In this document: one piece after another, positions 17,187 through 25,952 of the stretch | Numbering within the stretch: position 1 is the first letter of the stretch | How the letters are laid out: each line of letters opens with the position of its first letter | Origin: JADHLJ01 sp038146985 | GTDB taxonomy: Bacteria > Pseudomonadota > Alphaproteobacteria > Thalassobaculales > Thalassobaculaceae | Assembly (NCBI GenBank): GCA_038146985.1 | Contig: JAYQSQ010000018.1 | Coordinates: 62,001-126,000 of the forward strand | Length of the DNA stretch: 64,000 bases | Direction: 5' to 3' | Made by a program: the position numbers and the translations under genes | The notes under the pieces: generated by a model | Database searches by the model: none | What the model saw: the letters and a program-made list of their open reading frames with translations, nothing else | What the model was told of the DNA's origin: nothing

Positions 17187-18287
17187 CTACGCCGCCCGTC
17201 GTTCCGGAAACAGCGCCAGCAGCCCCTCGGTGGAGGGCTCGGCGATCCCGCGCTCGGTGATCAGACCGGTGATCAGCCGCGCCGGCGTCACGTCGAAGGC
17301 CGGGTTGGCGGCGGGGCTGTCCTCGGGCGTGATCAGAACCGAGGCGATGGAACCGTCGTCCAGCCGGCCGGTCATGCGCTTCACCTCGTCGGCGGAACGC
17401 TCCTCGATGGGTACGTCGCGCACCCCGTCCTCGATGGTCCAGTCGATGGTCGGCGAGGGCAGGCCCACATAGAAGGGCACGCCGTTGTCCTTGGCCGCCA
17501 GGGCTTTCAGATAGGTGCCGATCTTGTTGCAGACATCGCCCGAGGCGGTTGTGCGGTCGGTGCCGGTGATCACCATGTCAACCTGGCCGTGCTGCATGTA
17601 ATGGCCGCCGGCATTGTCGACGATGACCGTGTGCGGCACCCCGTGATTGCCGAGTTCCCAGGCTGTGAGGCTGGCGCCCTGGTTGCGCGGGCGGGTCTCG
17701 TCGACCCAGACATGTACCGGGATGCCGGCGTCATGAGCCATGTAGATCGGTGCCGTCGCGGTACCCCAATCCACTGTCGCCAGCCAGCCGGCATTGCAGT
17801 GGGTGAGAATGTTGACCGGCTCTCCCTTGGCCTTCGCGGCCGCCAGCGCTTCGATGACCGGCAGGCCCGAGGTTCCGATTCCCCGGTTGATCGCAACGTC
17901 CTCTTCGCAGATTTCCTCGGCGAGACGCAGAGCTGCGCTCGGACGCTCCGATGGCGGCAAGAGCGACAGACGGGCGCGCGCCGCGTCCAATGCCCAGCGC
18001 AGGTTCACCGCCGTCGGGCGGGTGGCGTAGAGGGTTTCATAGGCGGTTGAGAGGCCTTGATCCGAGGAATCCTCGCGCATTGCCAGCCACATGCCGTATC
18101 CCGCCGTCGCCCCGATCAGGGGCGCGCCCCGCACCAGCATCGCCTTGATCGCGCGCGCCGCATCCGCAAGCGAGACCAGCCGTGCCACTTCCCAGACATG
18201 GGGAAGCTTGGTCTGATCGATGATCTCCACCGCCCCGCCATCCGATGCCTGCCAGATGGTGCGGGTGGGCCTGCCTTTGACCTTCAT
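17187..18287 (-). CDS. mtnA: S-methyl-5-thioribose-1-phosphate isomerase
   Basis: The 366-residue protein is MtnA, which isomerises methylthioribose-1-phosphate to methylthioribulose-1-phosphate in the methionine salvage pathway. Family marks are MLVRGAPLIGATAGYGM near residues 50-66, LTHCNAGWLATVDWGTATAPIY with the catalytic Cys near 155, VWVDETRPRNQGASLTAWEL near 185, and VITGTDRTTASGDVCNKIGTYL near 235 with the catalytic Asp. ATG 18287 matches the usual family start. No other salvage genes are adjacent. It is divergent from purB. Confidence 0.93.
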   Translation of the reverse strand: MKVKGRPTRTIWQASDGGAVEIIDQTKLPHVWEVARLVSLADAARAIKAMLVRGAPLIGATAGYGMWLAMREDSSDQGLSTAYETLYATRPTAVNLRWALDAARARLSLLPPSERPSAALRLAEEICEEDVAINRGIGTSGLPVIEALAAAKAKGEPVNILTHCNAGWLATVDWGTATAPIYMAHDAGIPVHVWVDETRPRNQGASLTAWELGNHGVPHTVIVDNAGGHYMQHGQVDMVITGTDRTTASGDVCNKIGTYLKALAAKDNGVPFYVGLPSPTIDWTIEDGVRDVPIEERSADEVKRMTGRLDDGSIASVLITPEDSPAANPAFDVTPARLITGLITERGIAEPSTEGLLALFPERRAA

Positions 18288-18435
18288 GACGCCGGATCCG
18301 CATGGATGAATGAACGGCGATGGTAGCCCGCGTACACCGGGAATTGAACGGCTGATTGCGGGACGGGTTCCGGTGGCGGCGATGCCCCCTGGATGGTAAA
18401 AGTCGGTAAAGCAAATCTTGACCAGGACCGTTCGC

Positions 18436-19758
18436 ATGATCCCGCGCTATTCCCGACCCGCCATGACCAAGATCTGGGAGCCGGAGAACCGGTTTCGCAT
18501 CTGGTTCGAGATCGAGGCGCATGCCTGTGATGCCCAGGCCGAGCTTGGGGTGATCCCGAAGGAAGCCGCCGAGGCGGTTTGGGAACGCGGCGGCTTCGAC
18601 GTGGCGCGGATCGACGCCATTGAGGCCGAGGTCAAGCATGATGTCATTGCCTTTCTGACCAGCCTTGCCGAGCATGTCGGCCCGGAAGCGCGCTTCGTTC
18701 ATCAGGGCATGACGTCGTCCGACGTGCTGGATACCTGCCTGTCGGTACAGCTCACCCAGGCGGCGGATCTTCTGCTTGAGGATCTGGACAAGCTTCTGGC
18801 TGCGCTGGAGCGTCGGGCCTTCGAGCATAAGTTCACTGCGACCGTCGGGCGTAGCCATGCGATCCATGCCGAGCCTACCACCTTCGGTGTGAAGCTCGCC
18901 GGCTATCATGCCGAGTTCGCCCGCAACCGGGAGCGCCTGGTGGCCGCGCGGCGCGAGGTGGCGACCTGCGCGATTTCAGGCCCGGTCGGCACCTTCGCCA
19001 GTATCGACCCCCGGGTCGAGGAGCATGTCGCCGCCAAACTGGGCCTGGCGCCGGAAACGGTTTCGACCCAGGTCATCCCCCGTGATCGGCACGCGATGTT
19101 TTTTGCCACCCTGGCGGTGATCGCGAGTTCGGTAGAGCGGCTGGCGATCGAGATCCGGCACCTGCAGCGCACCGAGGTGCGCGAGGCCGAGGAGTTCTTC
19201 TCGGCCGGCCAGAAGGGCTCGTCCTCGATGCCGCACAAGCGCAATCCCGTCTTGACCGAGAACCTGACCGGTCTGGCGCGCCTGGTCCGCAGCCATGTGA
19301 TTCCGGCGCTGGAGAATGTGGCGCTGTGGCATGAGCGGGACATCTCGCACTCCTCGGTAGAGCGGAATATCGGACCGGATGCCACCATCGCGCTCGACTT
19401 CGCGCTGGGCCGGTTGACCGGCGTGGTCGACAAGCTGATCGTCTACCCGGATCGGATGCAGGCCAATCTGGATCAGCTTGGCGGGCTGATCCATTCCCAG
19501 CGAATCCTCTTGGCTTTGACCCAAAAGGGCATGAGCCGCGAGGACTCCTATGCCGCCGTTCAGCGGAACGCCATGCCGGTCTGGCTCGAAGGCAAGGACT
19601 TCCTGACCTTGCTGAAGGCCGATGCGGCGGTCCGGGAGCATCTGGACGAGGCGGAACTGGCGGCGCTGTTCGACATGGATTTCCACATGAAGCATGTGGA
19701 CACGATCTTTACCCGCGTCTTCGGCCGCACCGAGGCCGCGAAGGCCGCCGCCGAATAG
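18436..19758 (+). CDS. purB: Adenylosuccinate lyase
   Basis: The 440-residue enzyme belongs to the fumarase/aspartase superfamily and cleaves SAICAR and adenylosuccinate in purine synthesis. It opens MIPRYSRPAMTKIWEPENRF, carries FVHQGMTSSDVLDTCLS near residue 85, GRSHAIHAEPTTFG near 137 (catalytic His) and the signature GSSSMPHKRNPVLTENLTG near 264-282. A C-terminal domain with IHSQRILLALTQKGMSREDSY follows. ATG 18436 is preceded by AGGA and matches the family length. Promoters for purB and the divergent mtnA must share 18288-18435. Confidence 0.96.
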   Translation: MIPRYSRPAMTKIWEPENRFRIWFEIEAHACDAQAELGVIPKEAAEAVWERGGFDVARIDAIEAEVKHDVIAFLTSLAEHVGPEARFVHQGMTSSDVLDTCLSVQLTQAADLLLEDLDKLLAALERRAFEHKFTATVGRSHAIHAEPTTFGVKLAGYHAEFARNRERLVAARREVATCAISGPVGTFASIDPRVEEHVAAKLGLAPETVSTQVIPRDRHAMFFATLAVIASSVERLAIEIRHLQRTEVREAEEFFSAGQKGSSSMPHKRNPVLTENLTGLARLVRSHVIPALENVALWHERDISHSSVERNIGPDATIALDFALGRLTGVVDKLIVYPDRMQANLDQLGGLIHSQRILLALTQKGMSREDSYAAVQRNAMPVWLEGKDFLTLLKADAAVREHLDEAELAALFDMDFHMKHVDTIFTRVFGRTEAAKAAAE

Positions 19759-19759
19759 G

Positions 19760-20452
19760 TCACCAGTGCGTGGCGGCGCCCGAGCCGGGCCCGGCGCTCG
19801 ACGGGTGGGCCGCTGAGGTGATCATGATGTTGCCGTGCAGGTGCAGAACCTGACTGGTGAGGCCCGCGGCCTTAAACCAGGCGCGATAGTCGTCGGTCCG
19901 GCCCGGACTGTTGTTGGACGCGAAATCGGCGATGTAGTCCGCGAAGGTGTCCGCCGAGCGCATGCCGAAGCCGTGGACCCGTTCCAGCCGTTTCCAGAGT
20001 GCGACCTGCAACGGAAACAGCGACGGCTTGGTAAGCCTGATACGATCCATAAGCAGAATGAACCCGTCCTTCGCGATCTGGTCGGCCATCCAGGCGATGG
20101 CGTTCTGCTTTTCCGCATCGGTGAGGTCATGGAAGGTGAGGCAGGTGACCGCGATCTTGTAGCCGCGGCGCGGCAAGCCAATCGACGCCGTGTCCCGGAG
20201 ATCGCCCCGGATCCAGGTATAATCCCCGGCGCCCGCGAACCGCTCGGCCGCCGCCGCGAGCGAGGTCTCGTTCATGTCGACACCGGTGATCGCGAGATCG
20301 TTTCGCTTCGCGGCAAGCAGGTGCTGCAAATAGCCGGTGCCGCAGCCGAGATCGAGAACCGCATCGCTCGGCGCCGTGGTCGCGGCGATCAGATCGGTCA
20401 GAATATCGAGCTGCTCGGCCCGGGTTGGATGGCGTTGGATTGGATCGTCCAT
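19760..20452 (-). CDS. Class I SAM-dependent methyltransferase
   Basis: The 230-residue protein has methyltransferase motif I DAVLDLGCGTGYLQHLL near residue 30, an acidic motif II (ITGVDMNETSL near 55) and a motif for the third strand (YKIAVTCLTFHDL). The C-terminal region is predicted helical. ATG 20452 has GGAAGG 9 nt upstream; the frame remains open 54 codons beyond, but that extension runs through an AT-rich promoter-like stretch and is unlikely to be translated. The substrate is not predictable. It is convergent with purB (1 bp apart). Confidence 0.85.
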   Translation of the reverse strand: MDDPIQRHPTRAEQLDILTDLIAATTAPSDAVLDLGCGTGYLQHLLAAKRNDLAITGVDMNETSLAAAAERFAGAGDYTWIRGDLRDTASIGLPRRGYKIAVTCLTFHDLTDAEKQNAIAWMADQIAKDGFILLMDRIRLTKPSLFPLQVALWKRLERVHGFGMRSADTFADYIADFASNNSPGRTDDYRAWFKAAGLTSQVLHLHGNIMITSAAHPSSAGPGSGAATHW

Positions 20453-20577
20453 GATATCGTGCCTTCCGATCGGATATGCAGGCGAGGAAAACTGCGGCTT
20501 TTGCGGCGATGACGGCTGATCATGCCGCGTGCTGGAGGCGAGGGGGAAATTTTTTCCCGGTACCCGGCAATTTCTTC

Positions 20578-20606
20578 TTGCATTTAGATAAAAATTTACG
20601 TAAAGT
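20578..20606 (+). promoter_or_regulatory. Candidate sigma-70 promoter for the 75-residue gene
   Basis: TTGCAT (20578-20583) and TAAAGT (20601-20606) are 17 bp apart in a short AT-rich island within otherwise GC-rich DNA. They lie ~40 bp upstream of an AAGGAAGGA ribosome-binding site (20627-20635) and the ATG at 20644. Neither box is a perfect match, so this is a proposal. Confidence 0.4.
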
Positions 20607-20643
20607 CTCTCCATACAGTCCTTTAGAAGGAAGGATACCTACC

Positions 20644-20871
20644 ATGACCAGAACGGTTACGGAAAAAGCAATGGAACTGTTGTCCAAGTCGGTCGCGGAT
20701 GTCGCCGGCGAGGAAAGACGCATCGCCGACGCGTTGATTCAGGCGCTTCGGTCGAGTGAACGAACCTTTGGAGCCCCGGTTCGTTTCGACTACCACGGCG
20801 TGGACCCGATGGTCCGCCAGCGCATTCACGGTCATGCGGCCGCGGTTGCCGGCGGCCTGACCTTCCACTGA
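20644..20871 (+). CDS. Hypothetical 75-residue protein
   Basis: I do not recognise the family. The 75-residue product has a strong ribosome site (AAGGAAGGA ending 8 bases before the ATG), an AT-rich putative promoter, and an amphipathic N-terminal half (KAMELLSKSVADVAGEERRIADAL) followed by a His/Arg-containing tail (RQRIHGHAAAVAGGLTFH). It has no signal peptide or membrane segment. Codon use matches its neighbours. The isolated, well-promoted small gene suggests a regulatory or stress role, which is inference only. A GC-rich hairpin lies between it and the convergent next gene. Confidence 0.7.
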   Translation: MTRTVTEKAMELLSKSVADVAGEERRIADALIQALRSSERTFGAPVRFDYHGVDPMVRQRIHGHAAAVAGGLTFH

Positions 20872-20899
20872 ACGAATTCAGCTACTCCCGAAAGTCCTG

Positions 20900-20927
20900 C
20901 CGCGGGTTTCCGTTACCGGGCCCGCGG
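20900..20927. terminator. GC-rich hairpin between convergent genes
   Basis: CCGCGGG (20900-20906) pairs with CCCGCGG (20921-20927) around a 14-base loop. It sits between the 3' ends of the small gene and the TAXI gene, a usual place for a bidirectional terminator. No U-run follows on either strand, so the call is tentative. Confidence 0.35.
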
Positions 20928-20943
20928 CGACCCTCCGGCACGG

Positions 20944-21960
20944 TCAGTTCATGACGCCGAGCTCGCGATAGCACCGCTCGGCGCCGGCGTGCAACGGAAC
21001 CGCGACACCCTCAAGCGCGGTTTCGAGACGGATATGCTTGCCCTGAGGATGGCCCTCGTCGAGGGTGGCGCGGGCCTTTTCGGTCCACAGCGACTTGCAG
21101 ATCGCGTGGATCAGATCCTCCGACACATCCGTGGAGGTCAGCCATAGCGCCGGTACAGCGATGGTCGGGATATCGGCGATATGGTCGTAGGTGCCGTCGG
21201 GGATGGTGGCCGGGCTGAAAAACGGATGGTCGGCGAGAATCTTGACGGCCTCGCTTCCGCCGAGTGGGATCACCGTGGCGATGTCATCGCGGGCGAGCGT
21301 CGTGATCGCGCGCGCTGGCATCCCGGCGATCAGGAAAAAGGCGTCCAACTCACCGCCGCGCATCAGGTGCGCCGCCTGGCCAGCCGTGGTTTGTATGCCA
21401 ATGACATCAGACTCGCCGAGGCCGTGCTCGGCGAGAATGACGTTGGCGGCAAAGCGGGTGCCAGACCCCAGCAAATCGAGCGAAACTCGCTTGCCGCGAA
21501 GATCCTTGATGGAACGGATATCCGCACCTTGGCGGACAACCACGTGGAGGGTTTCGGGATACAGGCTGGCGATCGCCCGGATCTTGTCCAGCCGAGGCAA
21601 TCCGGAAAACGCGCCCTGGCTGTAAACCATCGCCGATGCCACGTCCGCCTGGCTGAAACCCGAATGGACCCGGCCGTCCTGTATCGCCCGCATGTTCGCC
21701 ACCGAACCGTGCGAGGAGACCGTGCTTGCGAGCAGGTTGGGAACGCCGCAGCCCCCGCCGTCCTCGCAGGCCCGCGAGCCCGGCGGTTGCGAGATAATGT
21801 TGACCAGGAGCGCCCCGATCGGATGGTAGGTCCCGGCGATCGCGCCGGTGCCGACGCGGAACTGGATCGGATCGTTTGCGCGGGCAGCAAAGGTCAAGAG
21901 ACAGCCCAGGGCAACGATGGCGATCGCCGGCAGTTCCCGGAACCGGATCTTAACGGTCAT
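20944..21960 (-). CDS. TAXI family TRAP transporter solute-binding protein
   Basis: The 338-residue protein has an N-terminal signal sequence (hydrophobic AIAIVALGCLLTFAARA near residues 12-28) and the TAXI family pattern: FRVGTGAIAGTYHPIGALL near 35, QADVASAMVYSQGAF near 115, IRSIKDLRGKRVSLDLLGSGT near 157. Members capture substrates in the periplasm for a fused TRAP permease. No TRAP permease gene is present nearby, so it is an orphan here. Its start overlaps the tlpA-like gene by 4 bp (ATGA), so the two are co-translated. Confidence 0.9.
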   Translation of the reverse strand: MTVKIRFRELPAIAIVALGCLLTFAARANDPIQFRVGTGAIAGTYHPIGALLVNIISQPPGSRACEDGGGCGVPNLLASTVSSHGSVANMRAIQDGRVHSGFSQADVASAMVYSQGAFSGLPRLDKIRAIASLYPETLHVVVRQGADIRSIKDLRGKRVSLDLLGSGTRFAANVILAEHGLGESDVIGIQTTAGQAAHLMRGGELDAFFLIAGMPARAITTLARDDIATVIPLGGSEAVKILADHPFFSPATIPDGTYDHIADIPTIAVPALWLTSTDVSEDLIHAICKSLWTEKARATLDEGHPQGKHIRLETALEGVAVPLHAGAERCYRELGVMN

Positions 21961-22547
21961 GACCTTGATGTCCCTTGGGTCAGGTAAAACTTGATCAGTG
22001 ACTCCGCCGCGGGCGAATTCCATTCGGCATCGCCGATCAGCCTGCCGACGATCAACCCGTCGGGGCTGATCAGCAGGGTTATCGGTATCCCCGGGGCCTT
22101 GAGTTTACGCAGCAGCGCGCCTTTCGGATCACTGGCCGACGTGATGCCGGTAATGCCGAGTTTTTTCAAGAAGGGGCCATAGATCGCTTCCCCGCCACGA
22201 TCGATGGACACCAACTGGACGGTGAACCGGTCGTCGTCGATGGATTGGCTCAAGGCTTCCAGAGACGGCAGTTCACGGATGCAGGGGGCGCACCATGTGG
22301 CCCAGAAATTCAAGAGCACCATACGGCCGGCATAGTCAGCGAGCTTGATGGTTTCGCCGCGCGGCCCTATGAACGGGGTATCTGGTACCGGAACCGGCGG
22401 GTCGCTGGCGACGAACTTGATCATCGATCCCTCAACGGGGGGCTCGGACGCGGCGGCCTCGGCATGCGAATGAAGGAGGATAGCCGGAATGATCAAGGCG
22501 ATCAGCGTCAGCGACCGGATAAGAACCCTTAGTGAATTGACGCGCAC
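21957..22547 (-). CDS. TlpA family thioredoxin-like protein
   Basis: The 196-residue protein has an N-terminal hydrophobic helix (near residues 6-23) for export or anchoring and a thioredoxin fold with the redox motif WATWCAPCIRELPSLEAL near residue 85. TlpA/ResE-type proteins reduce periplasmic disulfides, for example in cytochrome c maturation. GTG 22547 was chosen because GGGGAG lies 6 bp upstream; the frame is open further but that part overlaps argH. It shares the narrow 15-bp divergent gap with argH and overlaps the TAXI gene downstream. Confidence 0.88.
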   Translation of the reverse strand: MRVNSLRVLIRSLTLIALIIPAILLHSHAEAAASEPPVEGSMIKFVASDPPVPVPDTPFIGPRGETIKLADYAGRMVLLNFWATWCAPCIRELPSLEALSQSIDDDRFTVQLVSIDRGGEAIYGPFLKKLGITGITSASDPKGALLRKLKAPGIPITLLISPDGLIVGRLIGDAEWNSPAAESLIKFYLTQGTSRS

Positions 22548-22562
22548 CGAAAGCTCCCCGCG

Positions 22563-23996
22563 ATGACAACGACGCCCAGCTCGACAAAACCAATGTCCGC
22601 CCAAAGCCAAAACGCACCCGCCAGCAAAATGTGGGGGGGCCGGTTCCGTGACGGTCCGTCCGAAGTAATGGATCAGATCAACCCTTCCATCGACTTTGAC
22701 CAGCGCTTCTACGCTCAGGATATCGCCGGGTCCAGGGCTCATGCCGCGATGTTGGCCATCCAAGGGGTTATTTCGGAAAAAGATGGGGCCGATATCGCCC
22801 GGGGTCTAGACCAGGTGGAGCAGGAAATCGCCGAGGGCCGGTTCACGTTTTCGCGCGCGCTCGAGGACATCCACATGAATGTCGAATCCCGGCTTGCCGA
22901 GCTGATCGGCGATGCCGCCTGACGCAAGCATACCGGCCGCTCGCGCAACGAACAGGTCGCCACCGATTTCAAGATGTGGGTGCGCGATGCCATCGACCGT
23001 CTCGACGAGGGGCTGAAGGCGCTGCAGGCGGCACTGATCGATCAGGCCGAGGCGAATGCCGCCGTGGTCATGCCGGGCTTCACGCATCTCCAGGCGGCGC
23101 AGCCGGTCACTTTCGGACACCATATGATGGCCTATGTGGAAATGATCGGCCGCGACCGAGGCCGCTTCGCCGATTGCCGGGCGCGCCTCAACGAATGCCC
23201 GCTCGGGGCTGCGGCGCTCGCCGGCACGTCGTTTCCGATTGACCGGAACGCGACTGCCGCCGCGCTGGGGTTCGACCGGCCGACCGCCAATTCCTTGGAC
23301 AGTGTATCGGACCGGGATTTCGCGCTGGAATTTCTGTCCGCCGCGTCGATCACGGCGATGCATCTTTCCCGGTTCTCGGAGGAGGTCGTGAACTGGACCA
23401 GTGCTCAGTTCAACTTCATTTCCCTATCCGACGCCTTCACGACCGGCAGCTCGATCATGCCCCAGAAGCGCAACCCGGATGCCGCCGAACTGGTGCGCGG
23501 CAAATCCGGCCGGATTATCGGCGCGCTGACCGCGCTGCTGGTGATGATGAAGGGTCTGCCCCTGGCCTTCTGCAAGGACATGCAGGAGGACAAGGAGCCT
23601 CTGTTCGATGCGGCCGACACGCTCGACGTCTGCATCGCCGCCTGTGTCGGCATGGTGATCGACATGAAAGCCAACGCGCCGGCCCTGAAGGAAGCCGCCC
23701 GGCTGGGTTTCGCCACGGCGACGGATCTCGCCGACTGGCTGGTGCGCAGCCTCGACATGCCGTTCCGGAACGCCCATCACGTGACCGGAGCAGTGGTCAA
23801 ACTGGCCGAGGAACGAGGATGCCGTCTCGATGAACTGGCGTTGCCGGATCTCCAGAAGATCGAACCGAGGATCACCGACGCGGTCTATGCGGTGCTCGAC
23901 CCCGAGCGCTCCGTCGCCAGCCGGACGAGTTTCGGGGGCACCGCGCCTGCCAATGTGCTCTCCGCCGCCAAGGCCGCGCGGAAGCGTTTTCTCTAG
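22563..23996 (+). pseudogene. argH: Argininosuccinate lyase, interrupted by an in-frame TGA
   Basis: ArgH cleaves argininosuccinate to arginine and fumarate. The 478-codon frame encodes KMWGGRFRDGPSEVMDQ near residue 23, HTGRSRNEQVATDF near 123, GFTHLQAAQPVTFGHH near 174 and the superfamily signature SSIMPQKRNPDAAELVRG near 296. The only defect is TGA at 22920-22922 (codon 120), where homologues have Gly in the GDAxGRxHT segment; GGA to TGA is one base. The rest, 23 codons before the first downstream ATG and then 340 codons, is uninterrupted. No start with a good ribosome site follows the TGA at once. Alternatives are a sequencing error or readthrough. Confidence 0.85.
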
Positions 23997-24020
23997 CACG
24001 CTGGATGGGAGGAGCAGGTC

Positions 24021-24170
24021 ATGCGCCGGATGCTGTCCCGATGGTTGGGTGTGACCATGTTGTGTCTGGTCATTGCCGGCCTGTCACTGTCGGCCTGCGG
24101 CAAGCGCGGCAATCCCAAACCGGCCGGCGACCAGCCGGTGACCTATCCGAAGGCTTACCCGACCCAATAG
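24021..24170 (+). CDS. lptM: LPS translocon maturation chaperone LptM-like lipoprotein
   Basis: The 49-residue product has a signal peptide ending in the lipobox LSAC (Cys near residue 26), then CGKRGNPKPAG and a Pro-rich tail. Size, the CGxxG start of the mature part and position between argH and lysA match the LptM (YifL) family, which helps assembly of the LptD/LptE outer-membrane translocon. A GGGAGGAGCAGG ribosome site precedes ATG 24021. It is too short for most automated calls. Its linkage to lysA is conserved in many proteobacteria (established pattern). Confidence 0.8.
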   Translation: MRRMLSRWLGVTMLCLVIAGLSLSACGKRGNPKPAGDQPVTYPKAYPTQ

Positions 24171-24213
24171 GGTGCCGCGGCCTTTAGTGTCGTTTTTCGA
24201 GGAATCTCCGAAC

Positions 24214-25491
24214 ATGGATCATTTCACTGCCAGGGCGGGCGTCCTGCATGCCGAGGGTGTCGCCATTCCGGCCATGGCCGAGGCCGTCGGAACGCCCTTC
24301 TACTGCTACTCCAGCGCCACCATGCGGGATCGGTACGAGGCTTATGCTGGCGCTCTCGAGGGGCTCGGCGCCAAGGTCTATTTCGCGGTCAAGGCGAACT
24401 CGAACCTCGCGGTCATTCGGACCTTCGCGGAGGCCGGCGCCGGCGCCGATGTGGTGTCGATCGGCGAGATCCGCCGGTGCCTGTCGGCCGGGATCCCCGC
24501 CGGCAAGATCCTTTTCGCCGGGGTCGGCAAGACCCGTGAGGAGATGGCCGAAGCGTTGCGGCTCGGGGTTTACCAGATCAATCTCGAATCCGAAGCCGAA
24601 TTGCGGGCGTTGAGCGAGGTGGCGAGCGCCGCCGGTATCGAGGCGCGCGCCGGACTCAGGGTCAATCCGGACGTGGACGCGCGAACCCACGCCAAGATCA
24701 CCACCGGCCGCAAGGAGAACAAGTTCGGCATTGATCTTGACGCGACCTTGCGCATTTTCGCGCTGGCGGCGTCCCTTCCGAATGTATCGCTGCGCAGCCT
24801 GTCGGTGCATATCGGCTCGCAGCTGACCGACATCTCGCCGTACCGCGAAGCCTATGGCCGGTTGCGCGACATGACCCTCGAGTTGAGGGCCGCCGGATAC
24901 GTGGTCGACCATCTCGACCTTGGGGGTGGGCTCGGCATCGCCTATGGCGCCGAGACGCCGCCGGATCTGCACGCCTATGCCGAGATCGTGCGCGACAAGG
25001 TCGGCAATCTCGGCTGTGCCCTCTCGGTGGAACCGGGCCGATACCTGGTCGGCGACGCTGGAATTCTCGTCACCCGGGTCGTCTACGTGAAGCAGGGCGC
25101 GGAAAAGCGCTTCTTGATCGCCGATGCGGCCATGAACGACCTGATCCGGCCAACGCTCTATGAGGCGTATCATGAGATCGTCCCGGTCGTTAATCCGGAC
25201 GCGCCGGCACTGAACGACCTGTGCGATCTGGTCGGGCCGATCTGTGAAAGCGGTGACTTCATCGCGCAGAACAGACGGCTGCCGGAGCTTGCCGAAGGGG
25301 ATCTCCTCGCGGTGCGTTCGGCGGGCGCCTATGGCGCGGTTATGTCGTCGACCTACAACAGCCGGCCCCTGATCCCGGAGGTGCTGGTCAACGGGACGGC
25401 GTTCGCGGTGGTGCGGCGCCGGCAAACGGTCGAGGAGGCGATGGCTTTGGAGGCCTATCCTGAGTGGCTCGCGTCCGGCGGCGCGCGCTAG
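24214..25491 (+). CDS. lysA: Diaminopimelate decarboxylase
   Basis: The 425-residue PLP enzyme converts meso-diaminopimelate to lysine. It shows GTPFYCYSSATMRDR near residue 28, YFAVKANSNLAVI near 58 with the cofactor-binding Lys, GADVVSIGEIRRCL near 82, HIGSQLTDISPY near 200, a glycine-rich DLGGGLGIAYG near 235, and the cross-subunit CESGDFIAQ near 344 with the catalytic Cys. ATG 24214 has GAGGAA upstream and gives the family length. The gene overlaps the convergent queF by 4 bp. Confidence 0.96.
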   Translation: MDHFTARAGVLHAEGVAIPAMAEAVGTPFYCYSSATMRDRYEAYAGALEGLGAKVYFAVKANSNLAVIRTFAEAGAGADVVSIGEIRRCLSAGIPAGKILFAGVGKTREEMAEALRLGVYQINLESEAELRALSEVASAAGIEARAGLRVNPDVDARTHAKITTGRKENKFGIDLDATLRIFALAASLPNVSLRSLSVHIGSQLTDISPYREAYGRLRDMTLELRAAGYVVDHLDLGGGLGIAYGAETPPDLHAYAEIVRDKVGNLGCALSVEPGRYLVGDAGILVTRVVYVKQGAEKRFLIADAAMNDLIRPTLYEAYHEIVPVVNPDAPALNDLCDLVGPICESGDFIAQNRRLPELAEGDLLAVRSAGAYGAVMSSTYNSRPLIPEVLVNGTAFAVVRRRQTVEEAMALEAYPEWLASGGAR

Positions 25492-25943
25492 CCCCTGCCG
25501 CGATAGGGCGAGACGCCCGGATCGGGAACCCAGGCGCCCTCGGGGGCGGTGCCGGATTGCCAGAAGACGTCGATCGGAATGCCGCCGCGTGGGTACCAAT
25601 AGCCGGCGATGCGAATCCAGACGGGGGACGCGACGGCGACGAATTTCCGGGCGATGTCGATCGTCGTGCCTTCGTGAAAACCCGGATGGTTCCGGTACGA
25701 CCAGAGGTAAAGCTTCAGCGATTTGCTCTCTATCAGCCATTCGCCGGGAATGTAGTCGATCACCAGATGCGCGAAATCAGGCTGCCCGGTTACCGGACAG
25801 ACGCAGGTGAATTCCGGGCAGGTGAAGCGGGTGACGTAATGGGTCCCGGGATGCGGATTGGGAACGCACTCCAAGACCGCTTGTTCGGGGGAAGCGGGTG
25901 TCTCGACCGTCTTTCCGAGCTGAGTCAGCGTGATTTCCGCCAT
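25488..25943 (-). CDS. queF: NADPH-dependent preQ0 reductase
   Basis: The 151-residue protein is a single-domain (type I) QueF that reduces 7-cyano-7-deazaguanine to 7-aminomethyl-7-deazaguanine for queuosine in tRNA. Diagnostic sequence includes EFTCVCPVTGQPDFAH near residue 50, with the Cys that forms the thioimide, and the QueF motif ESKSLKLYLWSYRNH near 84, then FHEGTTIDIA. No other queuosine genes are adjacent. The start has AGGAAAA upstream. Confidence 0.95.
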   Translation of the reverse strand: MAEITLTQLGKTVETPASPEQAVLECVPNPHPGTHYVTRFTCPEFTCVCPVTGQPDFAHLVIDYIPGEWLIESKSLKLYLWSYRNHPGFHEGTTIDIARKFVAVASPVWIRIAGYWYPRGGIPIDVFWQSGTAPEGAWVPDPGVSPYRGRG

Positions 25944-25952
25944 CAGATTTTC

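Noticed and set aside
22920..22922. TGA recoding (selenocysteine or reassigned Trp)
   Set aside because: Family members have Gly at this position, no SECIS-like stem was evident next to it, and TGA ends many normal genes in the window, so the code is standard.
24184..25740. A 518-codon minus-strand frame over lysA
   Set aside because: It is the complement of lysA, with Arg/His/Asp-rich composition and no domain; lysA itself is complete.
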